53,563 nt of DNA, taken from assembly GCA_027491165.1 (NCBI GenBank), contig JAIXWS010000088.1, positions 1-53,563 on the forward strand, read 5' to 3'. The notes under the pieces were generated by a model. That model was not told where the DNA came from, searched no databases, and saw only the letters and a program-made list of their open reading frames with translations. Made by a program: the position numbers and the translations under genes. Origin of the DNA: Sphingobacteriales bacterium (GTDB lineage: Bacteria > Bacteroidota > Bacteroidia > Chitinophagales > Chitinophagaceae). This document shows, one piece after another, positions 43,062 through 51,353 of this stretch. The first letter of the stretch is position 1; each line of letters begins with the position of its first letter.

Positions 43062-43069
43062 TCCTCCTT
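43062..43069 (-). promoter_or_regulatory. Strong Shine-Dalgarno sequence of rpsA
   Basis: On the minus strand AAGGAGGA, with GGAGG ending 9 bases before the TTG start at 43053. Near-perfect anti-Shine-Dalgarno complementarity is unusual in Bacteroidota, whose 16S tail is generally held occluded on the ribosome. Apart from a GGAGG inside folC coding sequence at 53470, I saw no comparable site before the other genes here. Confidence 0.8.
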
Positions 43070-43149
43070 TTAAGTGAAATTTTGGATGGCGAAGGTAAGG
43101 CTTTAATTTATTGTGGAAAAAAATATTTTTTTGTTCTCCAAAAAATATT

Positions 43150-43287
43150 TTAAGTGATCCCAAAGCTTATGCCAACCGCTGTGATGATTGTACCATTTGT
43201 ATTGGTCCCTTGGGTATTTTTAGCCCACATTTTTGGTTGCTTCCTCATATATCCGTAAACGAACAGAAGCCCCAATAAGCCTAGCAT
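43150..43287 (-). CDS. Possible 45-residue membrane protein between meaB and rpsA
   Basis: An ATG-to-stop frame of 46 codons: a hydrophobic start (MLGLLGLLFVYGY), a basic turn (MRKQPKMWAKN), then a polar TQGTNTNGT stretch and a second hydrophobic part (TIITAVGISFGIT). The basic residues just after the helix fit a single-pass protein. The frame stays open upstream to beyond 43340, so a longer form from a non-ATG start would strengthen the helix (ECIPYF precedes the Met). It lies in a 281-base gap between meaB and rpsA on their strand. I know no family for it. It could be a chance ORF, but composition and placement look genic. Confidence 0.45.
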   Translation of the reverse strand: MLGLLGLLFVYGYMRKQPKMWAKNTQGTNTNGTIITAVGISFGIT

Positions 43288-43334
43288 AAAATAAGGAATA
43301 CATTCAAGGCCCTTTAGAAATTTAATATTTATTT

Positions 43335-44306
43335 TTAATTTAATATTAGACCAACTGCAGTATAGGGACTGATATTTCCTTCAGTAATTTGTTGTTCAAG
43401 GGATTTAATCTGTTCGTTTAGGCCAGGCTTGCGCAATAATGTATCGCGCAATTGTTCTTGTAATAATCGATGAAAAGCGAAAATATTTTGTTGTTGTCGA
43501 TTTTCATAAAAAAACCCATTAGTGCTTTGATGTTGAGCAAATTGATTAATCATTTCCCAGACTTCCGTGATACCTTCATTTTGATAAGCCGAGCATACTT
43601 TTACTTGAGGTATCCAACCAGATGTTGTTGGTGGCATAAAATGCAATGCGCGGGCATATTCGTTGCGCGCTGCCTTAGCTTTTTCGGCATTACCCGAGTC
43701 GGCTTTTGTAATCACTACCCCATCTGCTAATTCCATTATACCTCGCTTGATACCTTGTAATTCATCTCCTGCCCCAGCCAACATAAGCAACAGAAAGAAA
43801 TCGCAAATCTGGCTTACCTCGGTTTCGCTTTGGCCGACACCCACTGTTTCTACAATGATCACATCAAATCCTGCGGCCTCACAAAGCAAAATAGTCTCGT
43901 GCGTTTTATAGGTTATACCTCCAAGGCTACCGCTACTTGCCGATGGGCGAATAAAGGCATGGGGATGAACAGAGAGTTGTTCCATTCGGGTTTTATCACC
44001 CAGAATACTTCCATGGCTAATGCTACTACTCGGGTCGATGGCCAAAACGGCGACTTTTTTCCCCATTGCAATCAGTGCCATGCCAAATGCTTCAATAAAG
44101 GTGCTTTTACCCACACCTGGAACGCCTGTAATACCTATTCGTATAGAATTCCCGACATAAGGGAGCAAACTGTCAATTAATTCGCTCGCGCGTTTTTTAT
44201 CATCGGCACGAGTGGATTCAATCATCGTAATAGCACGACTAAGCATCGCTATATCTTTTGCTAAAATCGCTTCTTTAAATTGTTCAGCACTGTAGGAATT
44301 GGCCAT
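43335..44306 (-). CDS. meaB: Methylmalonyl-CoA mutase-associated GTPase MeaB
   Basis: A 323-residue G3E GTPase (ArgK/MeaB) that protects and loads adenosylcobalamin-dependent methylmalonyl-CoA mutase. The P-loop GVPGVGKS is at residues 61-68. Further motifs are VLAIDPSSSISHGSILGDKTRM, DVIIVETVGVGQSE (Walker B region) and VVITKADSGN (base recognition). It begins 8 bases after the stop of the TPR gene, so the two probably form an operon. Mutase subunits are not in the window. Confidence 0.95.
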   Translation of the reverse strand: MANSYSAEQFKEAILAKDIAMLSRAITMIESTRADDKKRASELIDSLLPYVGNSIRIGITGVPGVGKSTFIEAFGMALIAMGKKVAVLAIDPSSSISHGSILGDKTRMEQLSVHPHAFIRPSASSGSLGGITYKTHETILLCEAAGFDVIIVETVGVGQSETEVSQICDFFLLLMLAGAGDELQGIKRGIMELADGVVITKADSGNAEKAKAARNEYARALHFMPPTTSGWIPQVKVCSAYQNEGITEVWEMINQFAQHQSTNGFFYENRQQQNIFAFHRLLQEQLRDTLLRKPGLNEQIKSLEQQITEGNISPYTAVGLILN

Positions 44307-44314
44307 AAAAAAAC

Positions 44315-45832
44315 TTAGTGTGTGAGCACATCTTTTTTAAACTTTCTTATTTCTTGAGCTCGTTTACTATCACCCAATTCTTCGGCAAGATGAATAGCTT
44401 GATCTAATTGCAAGGTAGCAATATTGTTTTTAAGCTCCCAAGCATTCAAAGTTCCATTTTGTATCAGAATATCAATGTATGCTCTTTTGTTGTTATTGGG
44501 TGCTAATTTAAACAGTTCTTTGCGGACATTGAGTGATTTCATGAAAAATGGAAGCGCTTCTTTTCGCTTTTTCAAACTCAAGTTTGATCCACCTAATTTA
44601 TACAAAACAGCACACAAATCTTGCCCAGCAAGTAAGGGGGCTCTATTGTACAGCGAGTCAAATACCTGAGTGGATTTCAACCATTCCTCTTGGGCCAAAA
44701 AAACCTTAAGATCTGTATTCATTTTTTTATGCCCAAGTAGGTTGTGCACATTTCCAATATGATATAAGTTAAAAGGTTCTTGTGGAGCCGTCAAATTGCG
44801 GCGCATATCTATGATAGCATATAGATTTTTTTCGTAGGCTTCGTGCCAATCAAAATACAATTGTACTTGAGCAAAATCTTCTAATACGCTAGCAAGCATG
44901 GGTTGAAACCTTTGCGGATATGCTGTACTCAATTGTTTGTATTGGGCAATGGTTTTATTAAAATAGGTTTCAGCTTCTTTGTTGGCTCCAGCTGTTTTAT
45001 ACACTAGTGATAAGGTATGTAACGCTTTGGCATATGCTACCTGCAGCCTTTCATCCATTAAGTTTTCGTAAATTTCCGTTGCTGTTTTGGCATTTTTATA
45101 GGCATTATCAACATCTGATTTACTCAATTGCAAAGTGGCCAACAATTGCGCTATCTGAGCTTTACGGATCTGCTGGGCTATATCTTTGAGTACTAATTCA
45201 TCATTCCATTTTTGGGCTTCTAGTAAAGTAGCAATAGCCGATTCCAATTGTTTTTCATTTTCAAATAATTGCGCGATATAGATTTTTCGATCTACAAAGG
45301 AAGAAGTGTCTGTACCCTCAATTGTTTGAAATCTATTTTGAGCAATTGCAGCTAATGAATCTTGCACCTCTTTGCTTAACAAGGCATCGGCGTGTTGATG
45401 ATCGCCCACAAATAAAAAAAGATCTCTGTAAAAATCTTGCTCTAGTCGATTTAATTGATCCTTTTTAGATTGCAACAAAGCAAAAGCCCTAGAGCATTTA
45501 TTGTCATTAATAGCGGAAAGAGCGGATTTAAGTGTTCGAGATGGCCTTTGCTGCATCATCAATGTCCATTTTTCAGCAATACTAGCCACCAGATCAGCTT
45601 GTGCCTTATAACGCTTTTCTATTTGTTCGTAAATTTCTAAAAAAGCAGTTTCATTTAATTTGTTTTGATGCCTAAGTCCGATATTATACTGGAATATTGA
45701 GTCGAAATGCTTAATAGACTGGGTCATACCTACCCAATAATACTGTGCCCTTTGTGTATTAAAACGCTGATCGGGCTGCGCATAAGCAGTAGCACCAAAC
45801 AACAGAAGCATAAGAGAACAGATGTATTTCAT
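44315..45832 (-). CDS. Exported TPR-rich protein of unknown function
   Basis: A 505-residue protein from the ATG at 45832, chosen because it begins a clean signal peptide (MKYICSLMLLLFGATAYAQ); the frame upstream to 46009 is an unlikely 59-residue leader. The rest is nearly all alpha-helical with tetratricopeptide-like repeats (for example KALHTLSLVYKTAGANKEAETYFNKTI near residue 300). It is probably a periplasmic scaffold. It is followed by meaB at 8 bases, though no functional link is evident. Confidence 0.7.
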   Translation of the reverse strand: MKYICSLMLLLFGATAYAQPDQRFNTQRAQYYWVGMTQSIKHFDSIFQYNIGLRHQNKLNETAFLEIYEQIEKRYKAQADLVASIAEKWTLMMQQRPSRTLKSALSAINDNKCSRAFALLQSKKDQLNRLEQDFYRDLFLFVGDHQHADALLSKEVQDSLAAIAQNRFQTIEGTDTSSFVDRKIYIAQLFENEKQLESAIATLLEAQKWNDELVLKDIAQQIRKAQIAQLLATLQLSKSDVDNAYKNAKTATEIYENLMDERLQVAYAKALHTLSLVYKTAGANKEAETYFNKTIAQYKQLSTAYPQRFQPMLASVLEDFAQVQLYFDWHEAYEKNLYAIIDMRRNLTAPQEPFNLYHIGNVHNLLGHKKMNTDLKVFLAQEEWLKSTQVFDSLYNRAPLLAGQDLCAVLYKLGGSNLSLKKRKEALPFFMKSLNVRKELFKLAPNNNKRAYIDILIQNGTLNAWELKNNIATLQLDQAIHLAEELGDSKRAQEIRKFKKDVLTH

Positions 45833-45881
45833 AGCACCAATTATAGTGTAAGTTATAAAATTGAATAGGGATAGTATTGCG

Positions 45882-45909
45882 CAAATATAATCTTGTTGCT
45901 TATTTGCAA
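45882..45909 (-). promoter_or_regulatory. Promoter of the TPR-meaB unit
   Basis: On the minus strand TTG (45909-45907), 17 bases, then a perfect TATATTTG (45889-45882). It predicts transcription from about 45875, 43 bases before the ATG at 45832. Confidence 0.5.
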
Positions 45910-45916
45910 GGCATCT

Positions 45917-45952
45917 AAAAAAAATGAGCCAACTAATTAGATTAGTCAGCTC
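45917..45952 (-). terminator. Terminator of the SRPBCC/GyrI-like gene
   Basis: Imperfect stem: GAGC (45926-45929) pairs with GCTC (45949-45952) and AACTAAT (45931-45937) with ATTAGT (45941-45946). On the minus strand a T run follows (A run at 45917-45924). It lies 23 bases after the stop at 45976. Confidence 0.7.
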
Positions 45953-45975
45953 AATCATCAAGTATATTATGGGTA

Positions 45976-46971
45976 TTATTTGATAAGATAAACCACATTG
46001 GTCAACCATTTGTTGGAATCGGCCTCATTGGCTGGTCCCAACTGGTATTGCTCAATAACATAACTGAGCTGAATACCTTTTTCTGCAATATACTGTCCCA
46101 TAATCTCATGAGCTCTTCCTAAACCAGCATAAGAACCTTTTACGGCCAATTGGCAGGATTTAGTAGCAGGGATATGGACCATAATTATCTCTGGAGAGTT
46201 GCTTGCTGCGCTGACTGGAAATGCAGGAGCCATATCGGTCATTTGATTTTGATCATCCCAATCATAATAAATAGTGGATGCAGCACCCAGAATTTTATTA
46301 TGATTAAGCTTGGCCAATTTCTGAAAAGCTTCGCTTGAAAAAGCCTGCATTTCACTAAAGGGGATTTTTTTTCGTATGGTAGCCAGTTGTGTTGCAGGAA
46401 ATTCCTTTTCTACAATATCATGAACGCTTAAGGCAATCGTTTGGTTGCTTTCTGCATATTTTTTCAGCAGCGACAAACCATTTTCAAAATCTTTTCCAAT
46501 TATTTTTTCGATAAAATAATTAAAGGCGTTAAAGGGAAAAGTACCATGTTTGACCATTTTCCATGTGACTTTACTATTGTTGTTGCCCAAATCTTCCGTT
46601 ATGAAACTACCATCAGCATTGCTCTCCCATGGACTTATAAATTGTACATTATAATCCAACCGATTATTGAAAATGCCCGTATTGCTTACTTCCCCTTCAC
46701 CCAAATCATCACTTTTCCATTGAAAGGAACTACCAAATTGTCCATCTAAACCTAAATAGCTTATTTTGATATTGGGTTCTTTATCCACCATAGGACTCCA
46801 ATTTGTCCAATTTTTAAAAAATTTAATTTGGTTAAAAACCACATTATGGGAAGCATTAATGGAAACAGAACGCTCTATAGACAAATCTTTAGGCTGCATG
46901 AAACCTGCGATGAGGATTATCAGTACCACAATAACTAAAGATATTCCCAAGAAAGAAATCAGCTTCTTCAT
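45976..46971 (-). CDS. Membrane-anchored SRPBCC plus GyrI-like domain protein
   Basis: A 331-residue protein from the ATG at 46971. An N-terminal membrane helix (about 5-24) is followed by a SRPBCC/polyketide-cyclase-like domain (IERSVSINASHNVVFNQIKFFKNWTNWSP, about 32-175). A C-terminal GyrI/Rob-like small-molecule-binding domain follows (about 185-330, with CQLAVKGSYAGLGRAHEIMGQYI). Such two-domain proteins are frequent in Bacteroidota; the ligand is unknown. It is transcribed separately, with terminators on both sides. Confidence 0.8.
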   Translation of the reverse strand: MKKLISFLGISLVIVVLIILIAGFMQPKDLSIERSVSINASHNVVFNQIKFFKNWTNWSPMVDKEPNIKISYLGLDGQFGSSFQWKSDDLGEGEVSNTGIFNNRLDYNVQFISPWESNADGSFITEDLGNNNSKVTWKMVKHGTFPFNAFNYFIEKIIGKDFENGLSLLKKYAESNQTIALSVHDIVEKEFPATQLATIRKKIPFSEMQAFSSEAFQKLAKLNHNKILGAASTIYYDWDDQNQMTDMAPAFPVSAASNSPEIIMVHIPATKSCQLAVKGSYAGLGRAHEIMGQYIAEKGIQLSYVIEQYQLGPANEADSNKWLTNVVYLIK

Positions 46972-47005
46972 ATCAAATAATTTGTAACAAGATAACAATT
47001 TATTG

Positions 47006-47040
47006 AAAAAAAAAGCACTGTAACAAAATTGTTGCAGTGC
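47006..47040 (-). terminator. Terminator of the DUF2795 gene
   Basis: Stem GCACTGTAACAA (47015-47026) and TTGTTGCAGTGC (47029-47040), with one mismatch (or G-T on the minus strand). On the minus strand it ends in a nine-base T run (A run at 47006-47014). It lies 35 bases after the stop at 47076. Confidence 0.8.
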
Positions 47041-47075
47041 ATTAAGTACCGTTCAGGCAAGCTATTGACTAAACC

Positions 47076-47297
47076 TTAATATTCATCTTCATTAAAGAAG
47101 AAATCTTCTTGTGTTGGATAATCAGGCCAAATATCCTCAACGCCCTCATAAACCTCTCCTTCGTCATCCAATTCTTGCAAATTTTCTACCACCTCTAATG
47201 GTGCACCAGAACGAATTGCATAATCAATCAACTCATCTTTTGTGGCTGGCCAAGGAGCCTCTTCCAAGTGGGATGCTAATTCTAATGTCCAAAACAT
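47076..47297 (-). CDS. DUF2795 domain small acidic protein
   Basis: A 73-residue protein from the ATG at 47297; the reading frame runs on to 47492, but the promoter at 47334-47363 rules that out. Residues 1-45 match DUF2795 (LASHLEEAPWPATKDELIDYAIRSGAPLEVVENLQEL), a small helical fold. A very acidic tail with VEDIWPDYP and FFFNEDEY follows. It is strongly conserved in Bacteroidota as I know it, but its role is not established. It has its own promoter and terminator. Confidence 0.88.
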   Translation of the reverse strand: MFWTLELASHLEEAPWPATKDELIDYAIRSGAPLEVVENLQELDDEGEVYEGVEDIWPDYPTQEDFFFNEDEY

Positions 47298-47333
47298 ATT
47301 AATAATAATTTTGTTTTTATTGTTTACTTGCAG

Positions 47334-47363
47334 CAAATGTAAGGTTTGAAAGTTAAAAACAAA
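47334..47363 (-). promoter_or_regulatory. Consensus Bacteroidota promoter of the DUF2795 gene
   Basis: On the minus strand TTTG (47363-47360), 18 bases, then a perfect TACATTTG (47341-47334). It predicts transcription from about 47327 and a leader of 30 bases. This is the best promoter match I found in the window. Confidence 0.65.
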
Positions 47364-47542
47364 TTTTTTTTTAGATAGAAGTAAAATCTGAGGATAAAAT
47401 GGGTAAAATCCAAGCGTCTTAAGTGTTGCAGGTATCTTAAAAAAAATGAGGATACTTCTATAATATTCAATTTGTACTCTATGATACAGCAATTTCTTTT
47501 AAAGGCTAATAAGGAAACTAGTCCTTGCCATTTAATAGACAA

Positions 47543-47568
47543 TTGCACAAAAGTATTCCTTATTTTTG
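47543..47568 (+). promoter_or_regulatory. Candidate promoter of the SprE-like gene
   Basis: TTG at 47543-47545, 15 bases, then a perfect TATTTTTG at 47561-47568. The spacing is short. It would give a leader of about 110 bases before the TTG start at 47685. Confidence 0.3.
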
Positions 47569-47684
47569 GCCACCTTATGCATTCAGTAAGATTTGAAAAC
47601 CATTGTACCCAAATAAACACAATACAATAAGAAAAGAATTAAAACGTTAAACGAAAAGACAATAAAACCCACTCAATAGCACAC

Positions 47685-50600
47685 TTGAATTCCAAAAGAA
47701 TTATTCTTCCCTTTCTGTTTTTTATTGCCTGTATTTTTACTGGGCTTCAATCACTTGCACAACAAAAAAAACCATCAGTCGCCAATAAAAAAGCCGATAG
47801 CATTGCAGCAGTTCGTCGATACAAGGATAGCAAGGTGTACAAAGACAGCATAGCCAAGCAACGCAGACAAAAATTAGAAACTTTACAAGCAAATCGAAAA
47901 CACTATTATGATTCTCTTAGTGCTGCGCGCAGGAATATTTTGGACAGTGCCATTAAGATTCGAAAAATAGCAACAGAAAAGCTCCAACAAAAATTAAAAA
48001 GAAAAACAGATAGCCTTGCTGCCATTCGAAAATATAAAGAAAGTAGAAGATACCAGGATAGCCTCCGTAAAAGCCGAAATGCTCGAATAGATAGTATGCG
48101 CAATTTTCGTACCCGTTATTTTGATTCTTTAAAGTTGATACGACAAAAAGGATTTGACAGCGCATTTCAATCACGTAAAAAAATTACAGATTCCTTACGC
48201 AGCAAACAAAAAAACAAATCAGATAGTCTCAGTAAAATTAGAAAATACAAAGAAAGTAAGCGTTACAGGGATAGTGTACAAGTAACCCGACAATCGCGTT
48301 TAGATAGTATTCGCATTGTACGCAAAATATACAGCGATAACATTATCTACAAACGTAAAAAAACACTGGACAGTTTAACTAAAATAAGAACGCAAAAACT
48401 AGATAGCCTCAGCAAAATACGTAAAATAAAAGCGGATAGCTTGCAAAACGCAAGAGATTTAAGAGCGGATAGTCTTGCCAAAAAGAAAGAATTACGGGAA
48501 CAACAAATTAAGGCCGAACAAAAGAAGAAAGAAGATAAAATGAAACTTCAGTTTGAGCTGAAGATGAAAAAGAAACATGAAGCTTGGAGTAATGAAAAAA
48601 TGCTCAAGAAAAAATGGGGATTTGTTCGTCGTAGTTTTCAGAACATGTTTACGCGCTACAACTATTATTTTAATGCTAGGCGTAAAATGATGGAAGCAAA
48701 TGGCAATATGACTCGCAGAAAAAAAGACAATTTTGAACAATTAATTGACCTGTTTCCATTCGACCCTAACAAAGATTCGACAGTCTTTGCATCGGATATG
48801 GACACCATTATCCGCAAAGCATCAGTGGGTCTTCAAATCCACGACCCAAGAACAAAATGGGCTGATGACCTTTATTTATTAATGGGTGAAGCTTATTATT
48901 TCAAGGGTGATTATGCGCGAGCAGAGTCTTGCTTCAAATATATTGTGGGCATGAACAAGGCGCTAAAGTTGAAGAAAAACCTAGCAAAAGAAAGTAACAA
49001 TGGGCAGCTTGTAAAAAAGGAACAAAGCAAATTAGCAAAATTTTTCATGCACCAACCTGCACATAATGACGCTATTCTTTGGCTAACCAGAACCTTTGCT
49101 GATAGTAAACGTGAATCTGATGCAGAGGCAATTTTAGATTTGATAGATGCCAGTAGCACATTATCTAGTAGTATGAAGGCAAAAATAGCTCTGGAACGCG
49201 CAAATTTAGATACCCGAAGGGCTGAATATGCAGATGCAAGCAAACAGTTAGGATTAGTACTTCATTCAAAATCTATCTCTAAATATACCCGACAAAGAGC
49301 TTCTTTTTTGAATGGTCAATTATTTGCCCAAATAAGCAAACATGATAGTGCAGCCAATAGTTTCAGCTATAATATTTCACTACACCCGCCTATTGAAATG
49401 GATTTTTATGCTCGAAAATACAAGGCAGAATCCATAGCACAAGGTGGTGGTAATCAGTCTAAGTCCATTGCCTCACTAAAATATTTACTGAAAGATGGAA
49501 AGTATGCCCCTTATCATGAGCAGGTATATTATATTTTAGGGAAGCTGTCTGCTAATGAAAATAATTACACAGAGGCCATCAAATATTACCAAAAAAGCAT
49601 TGAGCAGTCAAAAACGACGCCTAAACAAAAGGCTATTTCATTTGCCTCTATGGGTAATTTGCAATACAAAAAAGGAATGTACAACCTTGCCAAAAAATCA
49701 TTTGACAGTGCATCGTATTTTGCAAAAAATATAAAGGATAATCCTGAGTTAGATTTAGCAATTAAACGTGGGAAATCTTTAGATAAAATTGAAGAACCCT
49801 ATTACGTATTGCGCCACAATGACAGCCTTTTACGACTTTCTTTAATGAATGAGAAAGAACAAAAAAATGTAATCAAAAAGTACCTGAAATATCTTGAGAA
49901 ACTAAAAGAAGATTCTATATTCAACGCCCAGAATGCTGCTAATGCAGGATCTTTAGCTAATAACACCAATTTGGGTAATACGAACAGCAGTTGGTATTTT
50001 GGCAGTACAGTTGCCGTGCAACAAGGGTATAACGAATTTAAACGCAAGTGGGGAAATAGGACCCTAATAGATAATTGGCGCAGAGCATCAGCCAGCAATT
50101 TTGGCAATGATGCCTCTGAATCTATATCTGATACCTCTGAAATAGAAAAAAATAGCGGTGATGGCCTTACAGAAGAATCTTTGTTGGCTGCCATACCCAA
50201 AACAGAGCAACAAAGGAACAACCTCAATAAAAAAATTAAACGAGCCTATCTAAACCTAAGCACTGCTTATATTAAGGACCTAGAAGAATTTAATGAAGGC
50301 CTAGCAAATTTAGATTCTTTAGACAAAAAATATCCGAATCATGAATTTCAAGATGAGGAACTATCTATAAAATATACCGCTGCATTGCGACAAGGTCATT
50401 TAGAAGATGCGGAGCAAATCAGGCAAGATTTAATAAGCAAATACCCCAACTCTACTTTTGCCATTGCCCTAAAAGTAGATAATACATTGGATAAGGCTGC
50501 CCTTTCAGAAAATAGTGTAGAAAGCGTAGGCACTTATTATCAACAAACCTATGAACTTATTGATGAAAGAAAATATACCGAAGTTATTAAACGCGTTAAC

Positions 50601-51284
50601 ATTGCCAAGCGCATCTATGGTGATTTGAGTTATAGTAGAAAATTCAGAATTCTAGAAGCCCAATCATTTGCTTCTCTTGGCAATTATAGGAAAGCAGATA
50701 CGCTTGTAAATGATTTCATAAGAGAATATCCCTCTGACTCTCTAAGGCCCTGGATTGATGCCATCAGCCAAAGCATTAATGAGCAAAAAGCAGCAGATAC
50801 ATTAAACAAAGACAGTAGCAAAAACAGTATCAATACCAAACAGCTTGGCACGATTGATAGCTCGGGCCCTAATGCGGCTATCGATACGAATAATAAAAAA
50901 TCACCAATTCCGAATACATACCAATACGCAGCCAAAGAAGGTCATTATTGCATTTTTATTTTTGGCAAACCCGAGGCGAGCATAGCAGGATTCCGATCTG
51001 GATTACGCGATTTCAGTACCGTTAAATTTAGTGGTATCAGTATCAATTCAGATATGGAAATGCTCAATCCAGACCAGGCAATGGTGATCACCAAAACTTT
51101 TGGAAATGCAGGACAAGCCAAAATATTTATGAACGCCGCCCGAAATGAAAAATTATTATTTAGAGAAATACCTGCTGGGTCTTATCAGTCTTTCATTATT
51201 TCTGAACAGAATTTTTTAAGATTAAAAGCGGATAAAAAGCTGGACAATTACCTGCTATTTTATCAAAAAAATTATAAACAATAA
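47685..51284 (+). CDS. SprE/PorW-like TPR protein (putative T9SS/gliding component)
   Basis: A 1199-residue exported protein read from a TTG start, with a signal peptide ending SLAQ. Residues about 37-265 are a highly charged helical region with Asp-Ser pairs every 11 residues, in three units of exactly 71 residues. Tetratricopeptide repeats follow (about 375-720 and 860-1050). A C-terminal domain near 1080-1199 (HYCIFIFGKPEA, MEMLNPDQAMVITKTF) is of the kind seen in SprE/PorW. SprE/PorW is a periplasmic lipoprotein of the type IX secretion system. This protein lacks a good lipobox (FIAC is poor), so the assignment is by architecture and remains tentative. Confidence 0.6.
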   Translation: MNSKRIILPFLFFIACIFTGLQSLAQQKKPSVANKKADSIAAVRRYKDSKVYKDSIAKQRRQKLETLQANRKHYYDSLSAARRNILDSAIKIRKIATEKLQQKLKRKTDSLAAIRKYKESRRYQDSLRKSRNARIDSMRNFRTRYFDSLKLIRQKGFDSAFQSRKKITDSLRSKQKNKSDSLSKIRKYKESKRYRDSVQVTRQSRLDSIRIVRKIYSDNIIYKRKKTLDSLTKIRTQKLDSLSKIRKIKADSLQNARDLRADSLAKKKELREQQIKAEQKKKEDKMKLQFELKMKKKHEAWSNEKMLKKKWGFVRRSFQNMFTRYNYYFNARRKMMEANGNMTRRKKDNFEQLIDLFPFDPNKDSTVFASDMDTIIRKASVGLQIHDPRTKWADDLYLLMGEAYYFKGDYARAESCFKYIVGMNKALKLKKNLAKESNNGQLVKKEQSKLAKFFMHQPAHNDAILWLTRTFADSKRESDAEAILDLIDASSTLSSSMKAKIALERANLDTRRAEYADASKQLGLVLHSKSISKYTRQRASFLNGQLFAQISKHDSAANSFSYNISLHPPIEMDFYARKYKAESIAQGGGNQSKSIASLKYLLKDGKYAPYHEQVYYILGKLSANENNYTEAIKYYQKSIEQSKTTPKQKAISFASMGNLQYKKGMYNLAKKSFDSASYFAKNIKDNPELDLAIKRGKSLDKIEEPYYVLRHNDSLLRLSLMNEKEQKNVIKKYLKYLEKLKEDSIFNAQNAANAGSLANNTNLGNTNSSWYFGSTVAVQQGYNEFKRKWGNRTLIDNWRRASASNFGNDASESISDTSEIEKNSGDGLTEESLLAAIPKTEQQRNNLNKKIKRAYLNLSTAYIKDLEEFNEGLANLDSLDKKYPNHEFQDEELSIKYTAALRQGHLEDAEQIRQDLISKYPNSTFAIALKVDNTLDKAALSENSVESVGTYYQQTYELIDERKYTEVIKRVNIAKRIYGDLSYSRKFRILEAQSFASLGNYRKADTLVNDFIREYPSDSLRPWIDAISQSINEQKAADTLNKDSSKNSINTKQLGTIDSSGPNAAIDTNNKKSPIPNTYQYAAKEGHYCIFIFGKPEASIAGFRSGLRDFSTVKFSGISINSDMEMLNPDQAMVITKTFGNAGQAKIFMNAARNEKLLFREIPAGSYQSFIISEQNFLRLKADKKLDNYLLFYQKNYKQ

Positions 51285-51353
51285 ATCATGCCGATTCTTA
51301 AAATAAAGAATCAACTAACTTTATCGTGGAATTGTTTTGAAAAAAAATCAATA

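Larger units (their letters stand above)
47298..47684. other. Divergent spacer between the DUF2795 and SprE-like genes
   Basis: A 387-base, AT-rich gap. It holds the minus-strand promoter at 47334-47363 and a weaker plus-strand candidate at 47543-47568. No small ORF or RNA gene stands out in the remaining sequence. Confidence 0.6.

Noticed and set aside
47298-47492. Extended 138-residue version of the DUF2795 protein
   Set aside because: The extra segment is low-complexity and overlaps the best promoter in the window; DUF2795 similarity starts at the ATG at 47297.
47685-47762. Lipobox at FIAC in the SprE-like protein
   Set aside because: The residue at -3 is Phe and the hydrophobic core continues well past the Cys to a clear SLAQ cleavage site, so a standard signal peptide is more likely.
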